A DNA stretch of 12,265 nt from Planctomycetota bacterium (GTDB taxonomy: Bacteria > Planctomycetota > PUPC01 > DSUN01). Position numbers and translations under genes: made by a program. The notes under the pieces were generated by a model. It saw only the letters and a list, made by a program, of their open reading frames with translations. It ran no database searches and was not told the DNA's origin. Positions 1-6,800 of this stretch are shown here, in pieces; the first letter of the stretch is position 1, and the number at the start of each line of letters is the position of its first letter. The stretch covers positions 1 through 12,265 of the forward strand of contig VGYW01000250.1 of the NCBI GenBank assembly GCA_016872875.1, given 5' to 3'.

Positions 1-30
1 GTGCTCCATAGGCCTCTCGGACACCTCTCC
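1..30 (-). tRNA. tRNA-Ser, 5' part only (cut by window edge)
   Basis: Read on the minus strand, these 30 bases start with GGAGAGG and continue with TGTCCGAG and GGAGCAC. This is the acceptor 5' strand, the D arm and the start of the anticodon arm of a class II tRNA-Ser. The 7-base acceptor strand is identical to that of the complete tRNA-Ser at 146-239. The anticodon, long variable arm and 3' end lie outside the window, so the isoacceptor cannot be named. It is the last visible member of the minus-strand tRNA cluster. Confidence 0.8.
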
Positions 31-32
31 CG

Positions 33-145
33 CTGAATTGCGGATTGGCGATTGCGGATTGCGGATTGAACCGTCCCGCATCGCTGAGGCTCCTCGCTTG
101 TGGCCCACCCAATCCGCAATCCGCAATCGCCAATCCGCAATTCAG
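33..145. repeat. Heptamer inverted-repeat element A, between two tRNA-Ser genes
   Basis: The arms at 33-68 and 110-145 are perfect reverse complements over 36 bp, separated by a 41-nt loop. Each arm is a 7-nt tandem array with unit ATTGCGG and one variant unit (ATTGGCG) at matching places in both arms. The element begins directly after the encoded CCA of tRNA-Ser(CGA) and ends 2 nt before the 5' end of the next tRNA-Ser. As RNA it would form a very long hairpin. Related elements lie at 931-1025, 7679-7773 and 10046-10160. Confidence 0.9.
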
Positions 146-239
146 TGGCGGAGAGGGGGGGATTCGAACCCCCGGGAGATGTGAAAACACCTCCACCGGT
201 TTTCGAAACCGGCCCATTCGGCCGCTCTGGCACCTCTCC
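146..239 (-). tRNA. tRNA-Ser (anticodon CGA)
   Basis: This is a complete class II tRNA on the minus strand. The acceptor strands GGAGAGG (233-239) and CCTCTCC (150-156) pair fully, and the discriminator is G. The anticodon stem CCGGT/ACCGG closes the loop TTCGAAA, with CGA at positions 34-36, which reads UCG. A long variable arm and a GGTTCGAATCC T arm follow. CCA is encoded at 146-148. The gene lies 45 nt downstream of the tadA stop codon and directly before inverted-repeat element A. Confidence 0.95.
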
Positions 240-284
240 TTCCGGTTTCGGATTGCCAATCGGGGGGCGAGGCCGCGGCGGGGC

Positions 285-776
285 TTAGCCCTCGGCCTCG
301 CACGGCCCGCCCACTCGGCATCCCACGTCAAGGACTTCGCGATTCTCCTTCCGCCGCCTGCGGAAGAACGCCATGATTGGCTCGGCGCACTCGGCGGCCA
401 GCACACCGCCCTGGGAGGGCACGCGGTGGTTGAGCCGCCCGTCGCCCAGCACCCTGTAGAGCGATTCCACAGCGCCGGCCTTGGGGTCGGCCGCGCCGTA
501 GACCACTCGCGCGATGCGGGCGAGCACGATCGCCCCCGCACACATCGGGCACGGCTCAAGGGTCACGTAGAGCGTCACCCCGCTCAGGCGCCAGTGGCCC
601 AGCATGGCCGCGGCCTGCGTGAGCGCGCGCATCTCGGCGTGCGCGGTGGGGTCCTGGAGCAGCTCGCGCTGGTTGTGCGCGCGGCCCACCACCTCGCCGC
701 CGCACACCGCCACCGCGCCCACCGGCACGTCGTCGTGCTCCAGGGCCTTGCGGGCCTCGGCCAGGGCGAGCCGCAT
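285..776 (-). CDS. tadA: tRNA-specific adenosine deaminase TadA
   Basis: This 163-residue protein of the zinc cytidine/deoxycytidylate deaminase fold converts adenosine-34 of tRNA-Arg(ACG) to inosine, so that one tRNA reads CGU, CGC and CGA. The active-site signatures are visible: HAE at residues 46-48 (zinc-binding His, catalytic Glu) and PCPMC with zinc-binding Cys76 and Cys79. VPVGAV near residue 17 and the downstream ARIARVVYGAADPKAGA segment are also typical of TadA. The length is normal, but the N-terminus is about 11 residues shorter than E. coli TadA. ATG at 776 was chosen because no in-frame ATG, GTG or TTG lies between it and the tRNA-Arg gene. The frame stays open upstream, but only by reading through tRNA genes. 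GGACGAGAG just upstream is at most a weak ribosome site. The gene is 72 nt downstream of tRNA-Arg(ACG), its canonical substrate. Confidence 0.95.
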   Translation of the reverse strand: MRLALAEARKALEHDDVPVGAVAVCGGEVVGRAHNQRELLQDPTAHAEMRALTQAAAMLGHWRLSGVTLYVTLEPCPMCAGAIVLARIARVVYGAADPKAGAVESLYRVLGDGRLNHRVPSQGGVLAAECAEPIMAFFRRRRKENREVLDVGCRVGGPCEAEG

Positions 777-848
777 GAAGCTCTCGTCCGTCGCGCGCCC
801 GGCCGTGTCCGATTTCTGCTCTTCGATGTGCGAGTCCCCAGTTGCTTC

Positions 849-925
849 TGGCGCGCCCAGGAGGACTCGAACCTCCAACCTTCGGCTTCGTAGGCCGCGA
901 CTCTGTCCAGTTGAGCTATGGGCGC
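849..925 (-). tRNA. tRNA-Arg (anticodon ACG), substrate of TadA
   Basis: This is a complete minus-strand tRNA. The acceptor GCGCCCA (919-925) pairs with TGGGCGC (853-859), the discriminator is G, and CCA is encoded at 849-851. The anticodon loop CTACGAA gives ACG at positions 34-36. In bacteria this tRNA-Arg carries an A34 that TadA deaminates to inosine. The anticodon stem appears to have a mismatch at pair 27-43 and the D stem ends in a G-T pair; the other stems are regular. The gene for TadA follows 72 nt downstream on the same strand. Confidence 0.95.
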
Positions 926-930
926 CGGGC

Positions 931-1025
931 AATTGCGGATTTCGGATTGCCCATTGCGGATTTCGCGCAGCCCTGTGCCTGTTCTCTGGGCAAATCCGAA
1001 ATCCGAAATCGCAAATCCGAAATCG
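931..1025. repeat. Heptamer inverted-repeat element B, between tRNA-Glu and tRNA-Arg
   Basis: Two facing arrays of 7-nt units lie at about 931-965 (ATTGCGG/ATTTCGG/ATTGCCC types) and 991-1025 (the complement, CCGAAAT types). They form an imperfect inverted repeat around a spacer of about 25 nt. The element starts 1 nt after the CCA of tRNA-Glu and ends 5 nt before the 5' end of tRNA-Arg, so it makes up nearly the whole spacer. It belongs to the same family as element A, with a different mix of unit variants. Confidence 0.8.
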
Positions 1026-1026
1026 T

Positions 1027-1102
1027 TGGCACCCCCACGGGGATTCGAACCCCGGTCCCCAGGCTGAGAACCTGGTATCCTGGGCCGCTGGACGATGGGG
1101 GC
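1027..1102 (-). tRNA. tRNA-Glu (anticodon CTC)
   Basis: This is a complete minus-strand tRNA. The acceptor GCCCCCA (1096-1102) pairs with TGGGGGT (1031-1037), with a G-U first pair. The anticodon stem CCAGG/CCTGG closes the loop TTCTCAG, giving CTC, which reads GAG. The T arm contains GGTTCGAATCC, the discriminator is G, and CCA is encoded at 1027-1029. It is the second gene after the tRNA promoter. Confidence 0.95.
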
Positions 1103-1107
1103 CAGGC

Positions 1108-1134
1108 CTGCTTGTCGCGCTGAGCGACAAGCAG
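1108..1134. repeat. Perfect 11-bp stem-loop between tRNA-Gln and tRNA-Glu
   Basis: CTGCTTGTCGC (1108-1118) and its exact complement (1124-1134) are separated by five bases. No T run follows on the minus strand, so it does not look like a Rho-independent terminator. It sits just upstream of tRNA-Glu and could be a processing signal or a small dispersed palindrome. Confidence 0.6.
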
Positions 1135-1135
1135 C

Positions 1136-1251
1136 AAATCCCAAGTTCCAGACACCAAATCCCAACACCCCGACCAACCCGTCGCCAGGCGGCCGCTGGG
1201 GTTGGTCCTTGGAGCTTGGGGTCTTGGAGCTTCCCGGCGGCCTTACGGCCG
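1136..1251. repeat. Imperfect inverted repeat of the CCAAGCTCC/GGAGCTTGG type plus a GGCC stem-loop
   Basis: Runs of the type AAATCCCAAGTTCCAGACACC and CCCCGACCAACCC at about 1136-1187 face GGGTTGGTCC, TTGGAGCTTGGGG and TCTTGGAGCTTCC at about 1199-1233 in inverted orientation. A small stem-loop, CGGCC-TTAC-GGCCG, follows at 1238-1251. Together with the hairpin at 1108-1134 this occupies nearly the whole 157-nt spacer between tRNA-Gln and tRNA-Glu. It is a different repeat family from elements A and B. Confidence 0.55.
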
Positions 1252-1259
1252 ACGGGCGC

Positions 1260-1335
1260 TGGCTGGGGGAGGAGGACTCGAACCTCCGCTTTCCTGATCC
1301 AGAGTCAGGCGTGTTACCAGTTACACCATCCCCCA
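1260..1335 (-). tRNA. tRNA-Gln (anticodon CTG)
   Basis: This is a complete minus-strand tRNA. The acceptor TGGGGGA (1329-1335) pairs with TCCCCCA (1264-1270); the weak first pair is typical of tRNA-Gln. The anticodon stem CCTGA/TCAGG closes the loop CTCTGGA, giving CTG, which reads CAG. The discriminator is G, and CCA is encoded at 1260-1262. It is the promoter-proximal gene of the cluster, with a predicted leader of only a few bases. Confidence 0.95.
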
Positions 1336-1346
1336 CTGCTGCTTGT

Positions 1347-1374
1347 ATTATACCGGCTAGAGGCGGAAAAGCAA
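1347..1374 (-). promoter_or_regulatory. Sigma-70-type promoter of the tRNA-tadA cluster
   Basis: On the minus strand a perfect -10 box TATAAT (1352-1347) is preceded, after a 16-nt spacer, by TTGCTT (1374-1369), which matches the -35 consensus at four of six positions. The -10 box ends 11 nt before the 5' end of tRNA-Gln, so transcription should start about 4-5 nt upstream of the mature tRNA. It is the only clear promoter seen in the tRNA region and would serve tRNA-Gln, tRNA-Glu, tRNA-Arg, tadA and the tRNA-Ser genes. Confidence 0.7.
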
Positions 1375-1438
1375 GCCCAATCCGCGGCGCAACAGGGAGC
1401 GTGGTCTCACCACTTGTCGGGAACGCCCGTGGCAGAGA

Positions 1439-3508
1439 CTACCTTTCGCCAATGCAATAAAGGTATCGCTCGCCCCTGATGTAGAGGCGGTTTCCATCCG
1501 GGACGGAGTTGCTGTAGGCGATGGTCTCTTGCGGGTTGAGGGGGAAGTCGCGGTGGAGCTGGGTCTGGAGTTGGTTGCGGGCGACCTGTCTGAACTGGCG
1601 GCCCGGCTCGAAGACCACGCAGTTGCCCTGGTTGTCCATCGCGTAGACGTGCTTGCCGCCGAGCGTTGGGCTGGATGCGACGCCACAGGCGTTGTAGCTG
1701 AACATCGGCTTGAGGTCGAGCTGCTGCGCGTAGACGAGGGCCTTCGCCTTGGCGTCAATCACGTGGAGCACGCCGTGGGAGTTGACGGAGTAGATCAGCC
1801 CGTCGTGGAGGAGCGGCGAGGCGTAGGTGCCCTCCCCCTTCACTCCTCCAAGCTGGGCGAACTGCACGGCCGGCTCGAACGAGTCGCCCTGGACCTTCGT
1901 GAAGTCCTGCCACAGGAGCGACGAGAAGCCGTAGCCCGCCAGGTAGAGGATGCCGCCCTCGAAGACCGGGCAGTCTATGTTCCAGTTCATCTTGTGCTTC
2001 CAGAGGAGCTGGCCATCGGAGGCCCGGACGACGTCGCCCGCGGTCGAGAAGATGACCTGGGTGCCTCGGATGGTGGCGTGGGACATCGAGACCATGCAGC
2101 CCTTCATCTCCCGCTGCTTCCAGGCGAGCGAGCCGTCGGCGGCGTTGAGGGCGAACATGCCCTCGTAGACAATGCCCAGGACCAGCTTGCCGTCCACCAG
2201 GAGCGGCGAGCAGGGGTAGCGATAGGGGCCTTCCCGCACCTTCCCCTCGCGGAGCAACAGGTCCACCCGCTGTATCCACTTGCGGTTGCCCGCCAGGTCG
2301 TAGCAGGCCGCAACGCCGTGGGTGAACCAGACATAGACCAGGCGGCCATCTGAGACGGGCGTGGGGGTGGTCCAGCCCACGATGGGCAGGTGGCTGATCT
2401 TATGGCCCTCCACCTTCATCTCGTACTTCTCTTTGTCCACGCCCAGGAGCAGTTCGCGCATCTGCTTGCGGAGCGCGAGCCGGTCGGCGAAGGACTCGGT
2501 GGCAAGCAGCTTCTCGGCCAGCGGGGCGATCTTCTCCTTGAACGCGGGATTCCTCGCCCGCTCGGCCTCGGGCGTGGCATCGTAGAAGCCATTCGAGCGC
2601 CGCCAGAGCACCGCCCCGTCCTTTTTGCTCAGGCAGACCAGCTCGTCAGGCTCGGAGCAGACGAAGATGCGGTCGCCGACAACGATTGGCGAGGCGTTGC
2701 TGCGCTCCGTCAGCTTCGTCGTCCAGACGATGTTCTTCTCTTCGTAGGCGACGGACGGCTCGGCGGCGACCCGCAGGTGGAAGGGGCCTGTGGCCTTGAA
2801 GAGCACGCGGTTCCAGCCCTTGGCCAGCTCTACGCCGATGCGCTGCGCCGCCACGCCGAAGGGGAGAGCCAGGTCCACGCTCCAGCCCCAACTGATGTTG
2901 TTCATCGCGTAGAGCGACACGCTGGGTTTGGGGTTCGCATAGGCCGGATTCCCGTTCACCCACACCTTGCACGCCCCCTGATGGTCGAGGACGAAGACCA
3001 CCTTCCCCTCCATCTGCGAATGGAGATAGACGTGTGCGTAGGCGGCCTGCCCCTTCTCCTTGAGGAGCGTCTGGAGCGGGAGCCAGTCCATCAGCACGTT
3101 CCCGAAGTCCTCACCCTCGCGGTGCTCGATCATAGGGGTCCAGGCGAGGTCCCCGGCCTTCTCGCCTTCTTCGGGCTGGGCTTCGGCCTCCTTGGGGATG
3201 AACTCGTTGTCGAGGGGCTTTTCGGCGGGGGGGAAGGGACCGAGGACGAGCCATTCGCGGATGATGGCGAACTCCAGAGGGCGGCTGGCGGCCCCTGGCT
3301 CGCCTGTGGGCTTCCTGGGCTGTGACCTCAGGCCGCGAACCGGGGACTTCGGCCAGCGGCCCCACTCGGTGGGCGGCGTCGCGTCGGGATACCGGCCCGT
3401 CAGGTCGCCCCGCCAGCCCACGACGCGCGGCGCTTCGCACCGCCCCGTGCTGCTGACGGCAACGGCCAGACAGAGGGCCGCAGTGGCCCAGCGCACTCTC
3501 ACGGACAT
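1439..3508 (-). CDS. Secreted PQQ-like beta-propeller protein with N-terminal ligand-binding-like domain
   Basis: The 689-residue product is probably exported. MSVRVRW followed by a hydrophobic stretch forms a Sec-type signal peptide of about 26 residues. Residues 80-255 hold WLVLGPFP (86-93) and a jelly-roll-like segment ending in VWVNGNPAY, a pattern seen in carbohydrate-binding-like domains of large planctomycetal enzymes. From about residue 259 there are PQQ-type blades with motifs DGAVLWRR, DGSLAWKQ and DGQLLWKH. A charged helical segment of about 70 residues (305-376) interrupts the propeller. No dehydrogenase active site was recognised, so binding or scaffold function is more likely than quinoprotein catalysis; this is inference. 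ATG at 3508 was preferred to TTG at 3535 because it gives a clean signal peptide; AAGGAG directly abuts it, closer than usual. The tRNA promoter begins about 65 nt past the stop, with no clear terminator between. Confidence 0.85.
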   Translation of the reverse strand: MSVRVRWATAALCLAVAVSSTGRCEAPRVVGWRGDLTGRYPDATPPTEWGRWPKSPVRGLRSQPRKPTGEPGAASRPLEFAIIREWLVLGPFPPAEKPLDNEFIPKEAEAQPEEGEKAGDLAWTPMIEHREGEDFGNVLMDWLPLQTLLKEKGQAAYAHVYLHSQMEGKVVFVLDHQGACKVWVNGNPAYANPKPSVSLYAMNNISWGWSVDLALPFGVAAQRIGVELAKGWNRVLFKATGPFHLRVAAEPSVAYEEKNIVWTTKLTERSNASPIVVGDRIFVCSEPDELVCLSKKDGAVLWRRSNGFYDATPEAERARNPAFKEKIAPLAEKLLATESFADRLALRKQMRELLLGVDKEKYEMKVEGHKISHLPIVGWTTPTPVSDGRLVYVWFTHGVAACYDLAGNRKWIQRVDLLLREGKVREGPYRYPCSPLLVDGKLVLGIVYEGMFALNAADGSLAWKQREMKGCMVSMSHATIRGTQVIFSTAGDVVRASDGQLLWKHKMNWNIDCPVFEGGILYLAGYGFSSLLWQDFTKVQGDSFEPAVQFAQLGGVKGEGTYASPLLHDGLIYSVNSHGVLHVIDAKAKALVYAQQLDLKPMFSYNACGVASSPTLGGKHVYAMDNQGNCVVFEPGRQFRQVARNQLQTQLHRDFPLNPQETIAYSNSVPDGNRLYIRGERYLYCIGER

Positions 3509-3532
3509 CTCCTTATTGCGTCGCACCACAAA

Positions 3533-3785
3533 CAAGGGGACAAGATCGCAGATCCTCTGTCTCTTGCTCCCAAAGGGAGCACAGTGGGTAGCCGGCGGCT
3601 TCAGCCGCCGGGCTGGTGCGCCAAGAGCAGAGAAGTCCCGTAGGGACGGTAGATTCGTGGGCGGGGCGCATCCCGTAGGCTTCTGCCGTCCCTTCGGGAC
3701 TGGGCTGCGTGTGAGCCCGAATCCGGCGGCTGAAGCCGCCGGCTACCCACTGTTGTCCCTTCGGGACTTCGATCTCGTCCCCCTG
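3533..3785. repeat. Nested inverted-repeat element filling the spacer between the giant gene and the PQQ-like gene
   Basis: Several inverted pairs are nested around one centre. The outer arms are about 16 bp, imperfect, with core GGGGAC.AGATCG (3533-3548 and 3770-3785). The main arms are perfect over 31 bp (3581-3611 and 3723-3753), and each is itself a palindrome of type CCGGCGGCTTCAGCCGCCGG. The inner arms are about 27 bp with a few mismatches, containing AGTCCCG.AGGGACGG (3627-3653 and 3682-3708). Small stem-loops at 3565-3581 (GCTCCC-AAA-GGGAGC) and 3755-3767 (GTCCC-TTC-GGGAC) also occupy matching places. The spacer holds no gene. Transcribed, it could fold into one large branched hairpin. 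Confidence 0.85.
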
Positions 3786-3806
3786 ATTGTGGGGCCGTGT
3801 ACCTGG

Positions 3807-6800
3807 TTACTTATAGGCTTCGACCTCGCTGAGGCCGCTGGGGGAATTGTCGCCAACGTAGGCGTGGACGCCGAGAACCTTCACTGGCTCGGCCGCGAGG
3901 GGGAAGAGGCGCCAGAACTGGTCGCTGCCGACCGCGCCCGCGAGGACCACGCCGCTGGTGGAATCCTTCGGGTCGAAGCCCGTGAAGACCGACAGATTGG
4001 CGGCGACCTCGGACTGTTTTGTGGCGCGGTCGTAGGTGGCGACGAGCTTGAGCTTCGTGGGGGTCTTGAGGTCCACCGTGAGCCACGAGCCGCGGTACGG
4101 GGCGAAGATGCCCGAGGCGCTCGCCCAGGGCTTCATCTTGCCGAGCCGCTTCCCGTCCACAGCCTCCAGGGCGTCCACCACCGGCTTGAGCCAGTGGCCC
4201 GCCACGGAATCGGGGTCGGTGTTGAACCACCAGATCGCGCAATCCTTCATCGCGCCGGGAGCGGCGCCGTCGCCTTCCAGCTCGGTGAGCGCGCCGCCCG
4301 CTTCTTCGCCCTCCTCCTTCACGATCTCCGTCCCACTGCTCTTGGGCGGCCTCACGTAGGCCACATTCGCCCCCGGCCAACGGAAGCCCCACAGCGAGCA
4401 ATCGGCGATCTCAACCGCCCCGTCAGGCGTGACGACCGCTTTCCCCGGACCGCGGAACGGGATGTCCACCTCGCGCCACTCAGGCGTCGGGAGGTCGAGT
4501 ATGAACTCCTCGCGGCCGTCCTTGCCCTCCGTGACGACAGCGAGCTTCTTGTTCCCCTCGGGCCTCCGATAGACCAGGTGGAGGAAGCACTCCTTGCTCT
4601 TCTCGGCGGGCGTCAGCTCGATAGGGGCGGCGGCGGGGTAGAAAGCCAGGCCGAAAGCCCTCCTCCCCTCCCCTTCCGGCCTCCAGGCGGCGAGCTGTTT
4701 GGCCCCCAGCCGCTCCTTCGCCAGCGCCAGGGTCCCAGGCCCCCGATAGTCCCACGGGGCCGGGTAGTTCGTAGTGCGGGCTTCAGCCCGTGCCTCGTGC
4801 TTCCCCTGGTCGGCCGCCTCGGCCACATTGGTCTGCCGCACCTCCTTCCCCGCCGCATCGAGCAGAACGAGCAAACCAGCGCTCGTCCCGACCAGCGTCC
4901 CCATGCTTGTCGCAGCAACGAAGGGGTCCACGCCACCCACAGGGGCTGCCCACTTCGGCGTTCCATCGGGGCCGAGGGCACGCACTTCGCCATTCTGGAG
5001 GCCGACCGCGACGAGCGAGCCATCGGCGCTGACGCAGCCTGAGGCTATCCCTGTCAGCGGCACGCGCTTGATCTCGCTGCCGCGCGCGATGAGGAGAAGA
5101 CTCTTGAAGCCGAAGGCCGCCGTCGAGCCGTTCTCGGCGATCCAGGCTCCAACCCCCTGGCGCGGCCCGAGGCGCCCGCGGCCATCGTCCTTTGTGCCCT
5201 CGATCACCACCTCGTCGCGGGCGAGGACCTTCCCCGCCTTGTCCACGAGGCAGGCCATGCCGTCGAAGTCGGCTAGGGCGGTCATCGCGCCGTCCCTGGC
5301 CACGGCCGCGAAGCCGGTGAGAGCGGCATACGGAGAGCGTCGCTCCTTGTCCTCGCGCAGGCGCCACACCACCTTGCCCGTGGACACTTCGAGCAGGATT
5401 GCCTCGCATGAGGTTGGTGTGAAGGCGGGATAGCCCATGCCGCCGAAGCGGGGGCGGGTGTCCATTGTGAAGAAGAGGTAGCGGCCGTCGGGCGAGAAGG
5501 TAGCGCCCACGGGGAACCGGGGCGTGCGGATTTCGTGGCGGAAACGCACGTTGGGCACGTCGTCGTAGCGGCTCCACGTGGTCTCGCCGAGCTTGCCGAC
5601 GAGCATGCCGGCCGGCCGCCCAAAGGCCGCCGTTGCCCCGTCGGGCGCGATGGGGAAACCGCCCGGATAGTCAGGCGGGAAGCGCTCCGTCGGCCCCGAA
5701 TAGGCCGTCACGGTCGCCGCCAGCTTGCCATCCGTCCCGAGGCACCGGAGGATGACGTCGTGCGCGGTCGGATAGTGCCAGCCGGGGTGGGTGGCCGTGG
5801 CCTTGAACTCCTGGTTCCAGAGGCGGCCCTGGGAGTCGATCCGCGCCTGGGAGGGTTGCGGGAACTCTTCGGCCGCGGTGCCGGTCACTTTCCCCGCCTC
5901 GTCCACAAAGGCCACGGTGTCCCTCTTGCCGCTGAGGATGGCGACAGCCTTGCCCCCAGGCGTGGCGAGGAGGCGGCGGAAGCGGCGGATGGGGGTGAAG
6001 TTGAGGTAGGGCTGGGGAACCGGGGTCGTTTCGGAGCCAGTTGCCACAAGTGTCCAGCGGTGTTGGGTGTCAGGTGTTGGGGGTTGGGGGTCAACCGGCA
6101 ATGCGGAGAGCCGGGCAGCAGCTTTCGCCAACCCTTCGAGGTCGTTGGCGACGATGGCGAGGGCCTGGCGGTCGGCCATGAAGGGGCTGAAGCAGACGAC
6201 GAGCCGGCCCTGGCCGCGGCCGGGCACGTTCGGCGTCTCCATCCAGGGCGTCACGGCCCGCAGGCTCTCGGCCAGTGTGCCGCCCGAGAAGACCACGCAA
6301 TCGGCCCCCACCATCCAGGGCGGCTCGATCTCCGCGTAGCCGCCACGCTCCGGCTCGTGCGAGCGGGTCTTCTTGTTGATGTAGGGCTGGAGGTTCCCTC
6401 TGTAGCCGATCAGCCGCCCCGCCTCAATCTCCTTGAGGCGCGCAACGTCCTCGGCGCGCGGATACCACCGGACCGGGATGGTGTCGAACTCCTCGGGCTT
6501 GACCTCCCAGAGCCTGGCCTTGAGTGCCTCGGCCAGCTTCTTCGCGATCGGGAGCAGCCTGGACTGGTTCGGCTCGACGATGACCCATCTCGGCCCCGGG
6601 CGGCTGAGAAAGCCGCGGAGGTGGACATCGTGGGCGATGTGGACATCGTGGACGGGTTTGACGGTCTCTGGTGGCACAGGCGTCCCGCCTGTGGGCGACC
6701 CAGGCAAGATGCCTGTGCCACCTCCGATGGCCAAGGGAAGCTGCGCTGTCAAGCCGGTGATGAGCTCCTGGGCACAGAGCTTCCATGTCCCCGGGGCGTC

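Noticed and set aside
33..145. Possible CRISPR-like array in the short repeats near the left edge
   Set aside because: The units are 7 nt, directly tandem, without spacers, and arranged as two facing arrays. No cas gene is present.
777..1130. N-terminal extension of tadA, whose frame stays open upstream of 776
   Set aside because: The extension would translate the tRNA-Arg gene, element B and the tRNA-Glu gene in turn. The ATG at 776 aligns near the start of the TadA fold and is the first usual start codon after the tRNA.
1401..1413. Stem-loop GTGGT-CTC-ACCAC after the PQQ-like gene as a Rho-independent terminator
   Set aside because: The stem is only 5 bp and no T run follows on the minus strand.
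1439..3508. Quinoprotein alcohol dehydrogenase
   Set aside because: Only PQQ-type blade motifs of the DGxxxW kind are visible. The catalytic and cofactor-binding residues and the cytochrome domain expected of such enzymes were not recognised.
3533..3785. Insertion sequence or MITE in the spacer
   Set aside because: The inverted arms are nested rather than terminal only, no target-site duplication was seen, and no transposase is present in the window. It is described as a nested palindromic element instead.
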